Positions 36,603-44,968 of a stretch of DNA of 64,000 nt are shown here, piece after piece; position 1 is the first letter of the stretch; each line of letters opens with the position of its first letter. This stretch comes from Streptomyces profundus (GTDB lineage: Bacteria > Actinomycetota > Actinomycetes > Streptomycetales > Streptomycetaceae), in the NCBI RefSeq assembly GCF_020740535.1, contig NZ_CP082362.1, positions 1,054,001-1,118,000 of the forward strand, written 5' to 3'. Position numbers and translations under genes: made by a program. The notes below the pieces were generated by a model. It had not been told where the DNA came from, made no database searches, and saw only the letters and a list, made by a program, of their open reading frames with translations.

Positions 36603-38360
36603 ATGGCGCGAACACCCCGCGGGGGCCCCCGCCACGGTGCCGTTCCGGCCGTCGCGCTCGGTGCCATACTGGCCGGCGTGGCGGTGATTCCCAACGCGCG
36701 GGCGGGCGAGGAGCCCCGCGCCGTGCCCGATCTGGGCCCGAACGTCAGCGTCTTCGACCCGTCGATGTCGAACGCGGAGATCCAGAGCGAGGTCGACGCG
36801 GTCTTCCAGCGGCAGGAGACCAGCCAGTTCGGCGACGGCCGGCAGGCGTTCCTGTTCGCCCCGGGCACGTACGACGTCGATGTGAACGTCGGCTACTACA
36901 CCCAGGTCTCCGGGCTCGGACTCCACCCCGACGATGTGACGATCAACGGCGCCGTCCATGTGGAGGCCGACTGGTTCGAGGGCAACGCCACCCACAACTT
37001 CTGGCGCGCCGCCGAGAACCTCTCCGTCAACCCCACGACGGGCAGCGACCGTTGGGCCGTCTCGCAGGCCGCCCCCTACCGGCGGATGCATGTCCGCGGC
37101 GACCTCCAGCTGGACGACGGCGGCTGGTCGAGCGGCGGCTTCATGGCCGACACCCTGGTCGACGGGACGGTGCGCTCCGGCTCCCAGCAGCAGTGGCTGT
37201 CCCGCAACACCGACTGGGGCGCCTGGGAGGGCTCCAACTGGAACATGGTCTTCGTCGGCGCGGAGAACGCGCCCTCCGGCGACTTCCCCGACCCGCCGTA
37301 CACCCGCGTCGACACCACCCCCGTGCACCGCGAGAAGCCGTTCCTCTCGGTGGACGACAACGGCGACTACCAGGTCTTCGTCCCCGCCCTGCGCACCGAC
37401 ACCTCCGGGGTGAGCTGGGCCGACGGCGCGGCCGACGGCGAGTCGCTGCCCATCGAGGACTTCCATGTGGTGCTGCCGGGGCAGGGCTCGGACGAGATCA
37501 ACGCGGCGCTGGAGAGGGGCCAACACCTGCTGGTCACGCCCGGGGTCTACGATCTGGACGACACCCTGCGGATCACCGAACCCGACACCGTGGTGCTCGG
37601 CCTGGGCCTGGCCACCTTCGTGCCACGGCACGGGGTGACCGCCATCGAGGTCGCCGACGTGCCAGGCGTCAAGGTCGCCGGGTTGCTGATCGACGCCGGC
37701 GAGGAGAACTCCGAACGGCTGATGGAGGTCGGCCCCGAGGGCTCGTCCGCCGACCACTCGGACAACCCGATCTCGCTGCACGACGTGTTCTTCCGGATCG
37801 GCGGCGCACACGTCGGCCGGGCCACCACCAGCCTGGTGATCAACAGCCACGACGTGATCGGCGACCACCTCTGGCTCTGGCGCGGCGACCACGGCTCCGG
37901 CATCGGCTGGAACCAGAACACCGCCGACACGGGCCTGGTGGTCAACGGCGACGACGCCACCCTGTACGGGCTCTTCGTCGAGCACTACCAGAAGACCCAG
38001 ACCATCTGGAACGGCGAGCGCGGGCGCACCTACTTCTACCAGAACGAGATGCCCCACGACCCGCCCGACCAGGCCGCCTGGATGGACGGCGACACCCGGG
38101 GCTACGCCGCCTACCAGGTGGCCGACTCGGTGACCGAACACCAGGCGTGGGGGCTCGGCGCCTACTGCTTCTTCAACGCCAACCCGGGCGTGGTCGCCGA
38201 ACGCGCCTTCGACGTACCGGAGTCGCCCGGCGTCAGGTTCACCCATATGGTGGCGGTCTCGCTGGGCGGCGGCACCGGCACCATCCAGCACATCGTCAAC
38301 GACACGGGCGGTCCGGCCAACGCCCAGAACAACGTGGCCAACCTCATCGCCTACCCCTGA
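36603..38360 (+). CDS. Secreted parallel beta-helix protein (pectate-lyase-like fold, misnamed 'adenylyl cyclase' group)
   Basis: 585 residues starting 3 nt after the chitinase stop with GGAG upstream, so translation is coupled. Residues 1-34 are a signal peptide (AVPAVALGAILAGVAVIPNARA). The protein shows two blocks of beta-helix character: about residues 60-220 (FAPGTYDVDVNVGYYTQVSG...) and 320-560 (LLVTPGVYDLDDTLRI; VVLGLGLATFVP; LWLWRGDHGSG). Homologues in streptomycetes are often labelled adenylyl cyclase without basis; I see no cyclase motif. A polysaccharide-cleaving role beside a chitinase is plausible but the substrate and catalytic residues are not identified. Confidence 0.8.
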   Translation: MARTPRGGPRHGAVPAVALGAILAGVAVIPNARAGEEPRAVPDLGPNVSVFDPSMSNAEIQSEVDAVFQRQETSQFGDGRQAFLFAPGTYDVDVNVGYYTQVSGLGLHPDDVTINGAVHVEADWFEGNATHNFWRAAENLSVNPTTGSDRWAVSQAAPYRRMHVRGDLQLDDGGWSSGGFMADTLVDGTVRSGSQQQWLSRNTDWGAWEGSNWNMVFVGAENAPSGDFPDPPYTRVDTTPVHREKPFLSVDDNGDYQVFVPALRTDTSGVSWADGAADGESLPIEDFHVVLPGQGSDEINAALERGQHLLVTPGVYDLDDTLRITEPDTVVLGLGLATFVPRHGVTAIEVADVPGVKVAGLLIDAGEENSERLMEVGPEGSSADHSDNPISLHDVFFRIGGAHVGRATTSLVINSHDVIGDHLWLWRGDHGSGIGWNQNTADTGLVVNGDDATLYGLFVEHYQKTQTIWNGERGRTYFYQNEMPHDPPDQAAWMDGDTRGYAAYQVADSVTEHQAWGLGAYCFFNANPGVVAERAFDVPESPGVRFTHMVAVSLGGGTGTIQHIVNDTGGPANAQNNVANLIAYP

Positions 38361-38391
38361 TCCACCGGCCACCCACGATCCCGACCGCCGG

Positions 38392-38415
38392 GGGCGGGGC
38401 CGGTCGGCCCCGCCC
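38392..38415. terminator. Bidirectional terminator hairpin
   Basis: 10-bp GC stem (38392-38401 with 38406-38415) and GGTC loop between the convergent beta-helix and amidase genes. Confidence 0.75.
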
Positions 38416-38453
38416 TCGGGGCGCTCTCGCTGTCGCCGCCGGTCCGCTCGAGG

Positions 38454-39539
38454 TCAGGCCGGCCAGTACAGGAGCGAGGCGGTCAGCTCGTCCACGCGCA
38501 CCGGCTCGTCGCCGTTCACCAGGACATCGGCCACCAGCCGGTTGTCGTCGGTCCCCGGCAGGTGCCCCTGCCAGTGATGGGTGAAGTGGCCCCGGCCGGC
38601 GTCATGCGTCGGCGAGTTGATCGGCCACGACTTGGCACGGGCCCATACCCCGCCCCTCTTGTGGTTGCGGGCCACCCGCAGCTGGATCTCCTGGCCCCTC
38701 GCCAGCCCATCGGCGCGGAGCGCGAAGTCGAGGCTGAACAGATGGGCGCCGGACAGCAGCGTCTGTTCCAGTGGTCGGTCGGCCCAGCCCTTCCCCGGCA
38801 CATAGAGCCGGTCCCAGGTGACCGTGTACCAGTCGCCCGGGGTGAGCGTGACCCCGTTGCTCCGCTCCAGATACCGATGCACGGGTGTCTCCTTCGTGGG
38901 CGGGTTGGAGCCGCCCGGGCTCCAGTCGGCTGGGTGCTTGAGGCGTTCGCTGACCCGCTTGCGGATATCGCCCATGGAGACCCCGGGACCACGCGGGTCG
39001 ATCTTTCCCGGCTGCCACTCCAGATGGCCGATCACCGAGGTGTCCCCGGACTTTCCCCAGCCGTGCGCCCGACAGAGCGCGGCGGAGGCCCGCACGATCG
39101 CCTCGACCTGCGCGGCCGGCCACGGGTCCTTGTTGTCACCGAGGTTGACGCACTCGAATCCGTAGAAGTACCTGTTGCCGTCGGTGTCGGCCTTCTGGTC
39201 GGGCGGCAGCGGCCGTTCGGCGATCACCGCGTCCAGCACGGCGCCGTCGCCGCTGCCGGCGTGGTTCGCCCGGCCATGGCCGACCAGATGGACCGCGCCG
39301 TCCTTGGCGATGACGCCATGGCACAGCGGTCCTGGCAGCGTGGAGTGCCCGCTGTAGCAGAGCTCGACGGAGCCGGCGGTGCCCGAGGTGACGGTGTGGT
39401 GAACCATCACCCCGTGGACCCCGCCCCATGACCCCACGTGGTTGCGGTTGTTGGTGCGCCAGGACTTGTACTCGACGACGCGTACGCCCTCGGCCTTCAG
39501 GGCTTTGATCAGTGCGTCCGCGCTGAGTGGTGTGGCCAT
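38454..39539 (-). CDS. N-acetylmuramoyl-L-alanine amidase-like protein (endolysin-like)
   Basis: ATG at 39539 behind GGAGGG gives 361 residues. Residues ~15-205 are an Amidase_2/PGRP fold: VMVHHTVTS (zinc His), LCHGVIAKDGAVHLVGHGRANHAG, YFYGFECVNLGD, and VIGHLEWQPGKIDPRGP (zinc His, catalytic Lys/Asp region). Residues ~220-360 form a beta-rich C-terminal domain with WDRLYVPGKGW, probably wall binding. No signal peptide is seen, as in phage endolysins and their domesticated relatives. No phage gene is nearby. Confidence 0.85.
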   Translation of the reverse strand: MATPLSADALIKALKAEGVRVVEYKSWRTNNRNHVGSWGGVHGVMVHHTVTSGTAGSVELCYSGHSTLPGPLCHGVIAKDGAVHLVGHGRANHAGSGDGAVLDAVIAERPLPPDQKADTDGNRYFYGFECVNLGDNKDPWPAAQVEAIVRASAALCRAHGWGKSGDTSVIGHLEWQPGKIDPRGPGVSMGDIRKRVSERLKHPADWSPGGSNPPTKETPVHRYLERSNGVTLTPGDWYTVTWDRLYVPGKGWADRPLEQTLLSGAHLFSLDFALRADGLARGQEIQLRVARNHKRGGVWARAKSWPINSPTHDAGRGHFTHHWQGHLPGTDDNRLVADVLVNGDEPVRVDELTASLLYWPA

Positions 39540-39684
39540 GCGGCCCTCCGCAGATGAGGCGGCCCCGGTTCGGGGGCACACTGCGCCAGGGGGATGATTC
39601 CCAGGGCGGACCCGCTACCCAACCCCCTCATGGGGGCGCTTATCAGCCTTTTCCGCCGCCCCCCGCCGCAGGGGCGCGCCGCCC

Positions 39685-40059
39685 TCAGCCGTGGTCCCCC
39701 TCGCCCTCCTCGTCCCTGGCGAGCCGCTCGCCGGCGATGGTCTCGTGGTGGCGGATCACCTCGGCGATGATGAAGTTGAGCAGCTTCTCGGCGAAGGCCG
39801 GATCCAGCTTGGCGCTCTCGGCCAGCTCCCGCAGCCGTATGATCTGCCGCGCCTCGCGCGCCGGATCGGCCGCCGGCAGATCGTGGTCGGCCTTGAGGCG
39901 CCCGACCCGCTGGGTGCACTTGAAGCGCTCCGCCAACATGTGGACCACGGCCGCGTCGATGTTGTCGATGCTGTCGCGCAGCGAGGCCAGCTCGCCACGC
40001 ACGCTGTCGTCCAGGCCACCGCGCGCCACGACGCCCTCACCCGTGCTGCTGTTCTCCAT
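39685..40059 (-). CDS. Chorismate mutase (AroQ type)
   Basis: 124 residues; ATG 40059 preferred over 40068. Converts chorismate to prephenate for Phe and Tyr synthesis in the cytoplasm. All-helical AroQ pattern: ELASLRDSIDNIDAAVVHMLAERFKCTQRVGRLKADHDLP with the expected Arg and Lys, then REARQIIRLRELAE and a third helix EKLLNFIIAEVIRHHE. The acidic tail is short. No prephenate dehydratase gene is adjacent. Confidence 0.92.
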   Translation of the reverse strand: MENSSTGEGVVARGGLDDSVRGELASLRDSIDNIDAAVVHMLAERFKCTQRVGRLKADHDLPAADPAREARQIIRLRELAESAKLDPAFAEKLLNFIIAEVIRHHETIAGERLARDEEGEGDHG

Positions 40060-40082
40060 GGTCACCACCCTAAGCCGCGGGC

Positions 40083-40295
40083 TTGATCGCGACTCTTCAG
40101 TGCGTCGTCGTCGACTGCCCCGATCCGCGTGCCCTCGGCGCCCTCTACCACGAGATCCTCGGCGGGGAGCTGGCCGACGGCGAGCCGCCCCGGGTGGAGT
40201 TGACCACCCCGACCGGGCTGCGGATCGCCTTCCAGCGGGCCGAGAACCACCAGCCCCCGCGCTGGCCGGACCCGGAGCGTCCCGCCGCGAGCTGA
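40083..40295 (+). pseudogene. VOC (glyoxalase-like) protein, 3'-truncated
   Basis: 70 residues: MIATLQCVVVDCPDPRALGA opens like a streptomycete VOC-family protein and continues through TPTGLRIAFQRAENHQPPRWPDPERP, exactly the first betaalphabetabetabeta half. The second half, which carries the other metal ligands and should begin HLDLxVxDL, is missing. Right after PERP the reading continues into sequence that codes in another frame for the C-terminus of a TetR regulator. This is a deletion junction rather than a normal gene end. Confidence 0.75.
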
Positions 40296-40724
40296 TCGTC
40301 GCGGTCTACTCCGAGGAGGTGGCCGCGCTCCACGCCCGAGGGGAGTCGCCGCTGGCCACGGACCCGCAGGGCGACGCCTCTCTTCGACTGGCTCCGGGAG
40401 TTCATCGTCCATGGCGCGGCCAAACGGGCGTTGGCCACATCGATCAGCGACGACCCCGCCGGGGGACGCTCCGCGCTGTTCGACCGCTGGCACCGCTCCC
40501 TGCGCACGGTCGCGTCCGCGCTGCTGGCCCGGGCGCAGCACGCCGGGGTCGCCCGCCCCGACCTCGACGTGTCCGAACTGCTCGCCCTGGCCGGCGGGAT
40601 CGCCCTGACCAGCACGAGCACCGGCACGAGCACCGGCACCGGCACCCCGCAGGCCGAGCGACTCCTCCGCCTGGTCAGGGAGGGCACCGAATGCGCCCAA
40701 CACGCCCCGGGCGCACGGGAATAG
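40284..40724 (+). pseudogene. TetR-family regulator, C-terminal remnant with frameshift
   Basis: From about 40284 the frame that reads RRELIVAVYSEEVAALHARG, then shifts by one base near 40373-40380 to read LFDWLREFIVHGAAKRALAT followed by a helical SLRTVASALLARAQHAGVARPDLDVSELLALAGGIAL stretch, resembles the ligand-binding C-terminus of TetR/AcrR proteins. The N-terminal DNA-binding HTH is absent. A Ser/Thr/Gly repeat (TSTSTGTSTGTGT) lies near the end. The piece is fused to the truncated VOC gene and cannot make a functional regulator. Confidence 0.7.
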
Positions 40725-40752
40725 CGGCGCCGGGCGGCCCGTTGGCCCTGTC

Positions 40753-41682
40753 ATGGACATCGGAGTGGTGCTCACGGGTTCGAATGTGGCCGGGGACAAC
40801 TATGTGGACGCGGTCGTCGCCCTGGCCCGCGAGGCCGAGGCCGCCGGGGCGGCCTCCGGATGGTTCGCGCAACGGCTGGACTACGACGCCGCCGCGCTGG
40901 CGGCGGTGGTCGGGCATGTGGTGCCGAGGCTGGCCCTGGGCACCTCGGCGATCCCGGTCTTCGCCCGTCATCCGGTGCTGGTGGCCGGGCAGGCGCTGAC
41001 CGCGCAGGCCGCCACCGGGGGCCGCTTCCAGCTGGGGCTCGCGCTGGGCGCCAAGCCGCTGGTGGAGAGCGCCTTCCAGATCCCCTTCGAGCGCCCCGTC
41101 GCCCTGCTGCGGGAGTTCCTCACGGCGCTCCGGCCCCTGCTCACCGACGGCACCGTCGACTACCGGGGCGAACTGCTGGGCGCCGCGCCGACGTTGCCGG
41201 TCTCCCTGCCGGGAGCCGAGCCGCCGCCGGTGCTGGTGGCCGCGATGGGGTCGCAGGCGCTCCGGGTGACCGGCGAACTCGCCGACGGCACGCTGCCGTT
41301 CCTGGCCGGGCCGCGCGCGCTCGGCGAGCATGTGGTGCCGGCCCTGACGGCGGCGGCCGAGGCGGCGGGGCGGCCGGCGCCCCGGGTGGTCGCGCTGGTG
41401 CCGGCGGTGGTCACCGCCGAGGTGGCCAGGGTGCGGGAGGTCGCCACGCAGGAGTTGGCGTTCTACGAGTCGATCCCGTCCTACCGCAGGGCGCTGGATC
41501 TGAGCGGCGCGGACCGGGCCGGTGAGCTGGCCCTCGTCGGCGACGAGGAGACGGTCGCCGCCGGGATCAGGCGGTACCGGAACGCGGGCGCGACCGAGGT
41601 GATCCTGACCCAGACCGGCATGGGCGGCGAGGCGGCCCGCCGACGCACCTGGCGGCTGGCCGGCGAGCTGAGCGGGGCCTGA
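40753..41682 (+). CDS. LLM-class F420-dependent oxidoreductase
   Basis: 309 residues. Luciferase-like TIM barrel, of the F420-using group common in actinomycetes: MDIGVVLTG start, PRLALGTSAIPVFARHPVLVAGQALTAQAATGGRFQLGLALG (the diagnostic strand-helix), and VLVAAMGSQALRVTGELADG. Probably reduces or oxidises a small organic substrate in the cytoplasm; substrate unknown. It lies just after the VOC/TetR remnant and may once have been the regulator's target. Confidence 0.88.
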   Translation: MDIGVVLTGSNVAGDNYVDAVVALAREAEAAGAASGWFAQRLDYDAAALAAVVGHVVPRLALGTSAIPVFARHPVLVAGQALTAQAATGGRFQLGLALGAKPLVESAFQIPFERPVALLREFLTALRPLLTDGTVDYRGELLGAAPTLPVSLPGAEPPPVLVAAMGSQALRVTGELADGTLPFLAGPRALGEHVVPALTAAAEAAGRPAPRVVALVPAVVTAEVARVREVATQELAFYESIPSYRRALDLSGADRAGELALVGDEETVAAGIRRYRNAGATEVILTQTGMGGEAARRRTWRLAGELSGA

Positions 41683-41686
41683 CGGC

Positions 41687-41718
41687 GGGCCCGCCACCGC
41701 CCGAGCGATGGCGGGCCC
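41687..41718. terminator. Bidirectional terminator hairpin
   Basis: 10-bp stem (41687-41696 with 41709-41718), 12-nt loop, between the convergent LLM and sugar-permease genes. Confidence 0.75.
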
Positions 41719-41723
41719 TTCCC

Positions 41724-42548
41724 TCACTTGATGGCGCCGGCGGCGAGGCCGGCGGCGAGGCGGCGCTGCACCAGGACGAAGAAGACGAGCACCGGCAGGG
41801 TGATCAGCGTCGAACCCGCCATCACGGCACCCCAGTCGGTGCTGTACTGCCCGAAGAAGCGGTGCAGCCCGACGGCGGCGGTGTACTTGGCGTCGTCCTG
41901 GAGGAAGACAAAGGCGAAGACGAACTCGTTCCAGGCGACGATGAAGGCGAACACGCTGGTGGCCACAAGTCCTGGTGCCACCAGTGGCAACAGCACCGAG
42001 CGGAACATCCGCCACCAGCCGCAGCCGTCCAGATAGGCCGCCTCCTCCAACTCCTCGGGCACGGCGGCGACAAAGCCACGCAGCGTCCAGATCGCGAACG
42101 GCAGCGAGAAGGCGAGATAGACGATGGTCAGCCCCAACAGGCTGTTGAGCAGCTGGAGATCGCGCATCTGGAGGAAGAGCGGGATCACCAGCGCCTCCAG
42201 GGGCACCATCTGCACCACCAGGATCATCACCAGCACCTTGGTGCGCAGCCGGAAGCGGAACCTGGCCACGGCCACGGCGGCGAAGAGCGCCAGCAGTCCG
42301 GAGAGCAGCACGGTACCGAGGCCGACCAGCGCGGAGTTCCGCAGGTAGCGCCCGAACTCGCCGGTGTCCAGCACATGCCGGAAGTGGTCCAGGGTGAAGC
42401 CCTGCGGCAGCACGGCCGCGCCCCGGTGGTCGGCGGCCGGGTCGAAGGCGGAGGAGACCATCCAGTAGACGGGAAAGAGGGTGAACGCCAACAGCGCGGC
42501 CACGGCCACCGCCAGGCCAAGACGCCGCAGCGGGGTCGTCCGGTTCAC
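41724..42548 (-). CDS. Carbohydrate ABC transporter permease (MalG type)
   Basis: 274 residues, about six membrane segments. Cytoplasmic EAA loop EELEEAAYLDGCGWWRMFRSVLLPLVAPGL is typical of MalG-type permeases, and the C-terminus ends in RRLAAGLAAGAIK. Third gene of the sugar importer set (binding protein, MalF-type, MalG-type). Start overlaps the MalF-type stop by 4 nt. The ATPase is not encoded here; streptomycetes commonly share MsiK. Confidence 0.93.
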   Translation of the reverse strand: MNRTTPLRRLGLAVAVAALLAFTLFPVYWMVSSAFDPAADHRGAAVLPQGFTLDHFRHVLDTGEFGRYLRNSALVGLGTVLLSGLLALFAAVAVARFRFRLRTKVLVMILVVQMVPLEALVIPLFLQMRDLQLLNSLLGLTIVYLAFSLPFAIWTLRGFVAAVPEELEEAAYLDGCGWWRMFRSVLLPLVAPGLVATSVFAFIVAWNEFVFAFVFLQDDAKYTAAVGLHRFFGQYSTDWGAVMAGSTLITLPVLVFFVLVQRRLAAGLAAGAIK

Positions 42549-43501
42549 AGCTGGTCCCCCTCCCTGGACAGGGCCTTCACATAGCCCACGGTGATGGCGA
42601 GCAGCAGCAGGGTGAGCAGCACCGCGATGGCGGAGCCCATGCCGTACTCGTTGCGGCTGAAGGACTGGATATAGGACCAGACACCGAGGTTGAGCACGTC
42701 CTGGTTGGCCCCCGCGCCGCCCGGCATCAGATAGATCTGCGCGAAGACCTTGAAGTCCCAGATGGTGGAGAGAATGGTGACCACCAGGAAGACCGGACGG
42801 ATGGTCGGCACGGTGATCCGCCAGAACCGCTGCCAGGCGTTCGCGCCGTCCATCAGGGCCGCCTCCGGCAGTTCCCTGGGGATGGTGAGCAGCGCCGCGT
42901 AGACGGTGATGGCCACGAAGGGGAAGCCGTGGTGCACCACGTTGAGCGTGGCGATGGCGTAGAACGACCAGCGGTCGGTGAACCAGTTGGTCTCCCTCGG
43001 CTCGATCGCGCCCACCGCGTCGAGGCCGCCGCTCACCACGCCGTTGAGCGGGTCAAAGATCCAGATCCAGACATAGGTGCCGGTGACGGCGGGCATCGCC
43101 CAGGCCGTCATGATCGCGCAGGAGCAGACCAGCCGCCAGCCGGGCCCCAGGCGGCGCAGCAGCAGCGCGACCAGGGTGCCGAGCACCACCGTGAGCAGCA
43201 CGCAACTCAGCGCGAAGAGCACGGTGTTGGGGAGCACCGTGGTCCACAGGAAGGAGTCCCCCAGGATGTCCCGGTAGTTGTCGAGACCGGTGTAGTCGCT
43301 CTCGCCCGTGTTGATCTGCCGCAGCCCGTAGTCCTGGAAGGACAGCAGCACCACCCGCGCGAGCGGCCAGAACAGCAGCACGGCGAGCACGCCGAGGGCG
43401 GGGGCCAGCAGCAGCCAGGGCCGGAGCGCCCGCACCCTGGCCGCACGGGCCCTGGCGCGCGCGGCGGCCCCCGCCTCGGTCGCGCGCGGCTCAGTCGCCA
43501 A
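42545..43501 (-). CDS. Carbohydrate ABC transporter permease (MalF type)
   Basis: A TTG at 43501 overlapping the binding-protein stop by 11 nt gives 318 residues; an ATG at 43600 would overlap by 110 nt and add a poor Arg/Pro stretch. First membrane segment WLLLAPALGVLAVLLFWPLARVVLLSF, EAA loop PRELPEAALMDGANAWQRFWRITVPTI, six predicted segments. It pairs with the MalG-type permease. The exact start is uncertain. Confidence 0.88.
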   Translation of the reverse strand: MATEPRATEAGAAARARARAARVRALRPWLLLAPALGVLAVLLFWPLARVVLLSFQDYGLRQINTGESDYTGLDNYRDILGDSFLWTTVLPNTVLFALSCVLLTVVLGTLVALLLRRLGPGWRLVCSCAIMTAWAMPAVTGTYVWIWIFDPLNGVVSGGLDAVGAIEPRETNWFTDRWSFYAIATLNVVHHGFPFVAITVYAALLTIPRELPEAALMDGANAWQRFWRITVPTIRPVFLVVTILSTIWDFKVFAQIYLMPGGAGANQDVLNLGVWSYIQSFSRNEYGMGSAIAVLLTLLLLAITVGYVKALSREGDQL

Positions 43502-44783
43502 AGGTCTCGTCCATGGTCGCCGCCGCCTCCCGCGCCGCCTCGGCGGCGGTGCGGTCGCCGGCGAGGACGGACTGGAGCATCCGTTGGAGCACCTGCTCAC
43601 CCTGGATCGCGCCGTACCTCTCGGTGACCGGCAGGTTCCGGCCGGCTTCGAGCATCTGCTGGGCGAAGGGGGCGACCAGCGGCTCGTCCCTGGCCTGGAC
43701 CTCGGCCAACAGGCTCTGCTGGCCCGGGAAGTAGCCGGTCTGATCGGCCCAGGACGCGGCGAACTCGCCGGTGCTCATCAGGGTGATCAGCTCCCAGGCC
43801 AGCTCGGGCTCGGAGCTGTTGAAATCCCCCAGCAGCGAGCCGCCGACGAACGAGGGGCTGAACCCCCCGTCCCGGCCGGGGACGGGCACCACGCCGATCC
43901 GCTCCGCCCAGGTCGGATCGGACTCCAGCAGGGTGGTGATCGTCCAGTTGCCGTTGATCACCATGGCCGCCTGGCCGTTCTCGAAGCTCTCCAACTGGTC
44001 GGTCTCCAGCCAGGTCTGGGCGGCGGCGACGGAGAGGTCGTGCTCGGTGGCGAGCGACGTGTAGAACTCGATGCCCTCGACGGCGGCCGGTTCGGCGACG
44101 GTGGCGCGCCAGCCGCCCTCCCCGTCCGGCTCGGCGATCTCCCCGCCGGCGCCCCAGATGAAGGGCGCCAGCCCGTGCTCGGCGCCACCGGAGACGGGGA
44201 ACGGGATCATCTCCGGCTCCAGCTCCCGCAACTCCAGGCCGACATCGCGGAGTTCGTCCCAGGTGGTGGGCGGCTGGAGGCCGTGTTCGGCGAAGACGTC
44301 GGCCCGGTAGATCAGCGCCCGGACGCCCGCGTACCAGGGCATCCCGTAGGTGGCCCCCTCGACCGTGCCCGCCTCGTGGAGACCGGGCACGAGGTCGTCG
44401 CCGAGCCCGCCCGCCTCGATGTCCCCCGAGAGGTCACGCAGCGCGCCGGCCGCGCCGAACTCCGGGGCCCAGGTGGTGCCGATCTCGGCCACGTCGGGCA
44501 GCTCGCCGCCGGCCATCGCGGTGGTGATCCGGTCGTGGGCGTCGCCCCACTGGATGAACTGCACATCGAGCGTGGCCCCGGTGCGCTCGATGAACTCCGC
44601 CTGGAGCGCCTCGACATAGGGCCGGGCGTCGGGGTTGGTGCCCTCCATGATCCAGAGTTCCAGGGAGTCGGCCGAACCGCCGTCCCCGCCGCAGGCGGTG
44701 GCCGCGCCCAGGGTCAGGGCGGCGGCGCAGGCGATCAGCCGGCGGCGCCGGCGCCGAGGGTGTCTTCCGGAGGTGTGCGTCAC
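43491..44783 (-). CDS. Carbohydrate ABC transporter substrate-binding lipoprotein
   Basis: 430 residues from GTG with GGGAGAG upstream. Lipoprotein signal (Arg-rich start, LGAATACGG, lipidated Cys at about 31). Type I extracellular solute-binding fold: LELWIMEGTNPDARPYVEALQAEFIERTG, AGGELPDVAEIGTTWAPEF, ANGNWTITTLL-like AMVINGNWTITTLL. It captures an oligosaccharide or similar sugar for the MalFG-type permeases. A LacI-type operator lies 53 nt upstream. Confidence 0.93.
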   Translation of the reverse strand: MTHTSGRHPRRRRRRLIACAAALTLGAATACGGDGGSADSLELWIMEGTNPDARPYVEALQAEFIERTGATLDVQFIQWGDAHDRITTAMAGGELPDVAEIGTTWAPEFGAAGALRDLSGDIEAGGLGDDLVPGLHEAGTVEGATYGMPWYAGVRALIYRADVFAEHGLQPPTTWDELRDVGLELRELEPEMIPFPVSGGAEHGLAPFIWGAGGEIAEPDGEGGWRATVAEPAAVEGIEFYTSLATEHDLSVAAAQTWLETDQLESFENGQAAMVINGNWTITTLLESDPTWAERIGVVPVPGRDGGFSPSFVGGSLLGDFNSSEPELAWELITLMSTGEFAASWADQTGYFPGQQSLLAEVQARDEPLVAPFAQQMLEAGRNLPVTERYGAIQGEQVLQRMLQSVLAGDRTAAEAAREAAATMDETFGD

Positions 44784-44835
44784 TGCTCTCTCCCGTCCTC
44801 ACCGTCCTCCCCGTCCGCGTCCGCGCGGCGGGGAT

Positions 44836-44852
44836 GTGACAGCGCTGTCCAC
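44836..44852 (-). promoter_or_regulatory. LacI-type operator upstream of the sugar importer
   Basis: GTGACAGCGCTGTCCAC is a palindrome centred on AGCGCT, the core of LacI-family operators in streptomycetes. It sits 53-69 nt before the GTG of the binding-protein gene. The matching regulator gene is not in the window. Confidence 0.6.
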
Positions 44853-44968
44853 CCGGGAGTCGCTCCACACCTCAGGGGCAACACCGTTTATGGGCTGGAC
44901 CTCTGGCGGCCGGCGGAACCCGCGGCCGGCCCCGCGCGTCCCATCGGCACACGCAAAGGAGGTACGTC

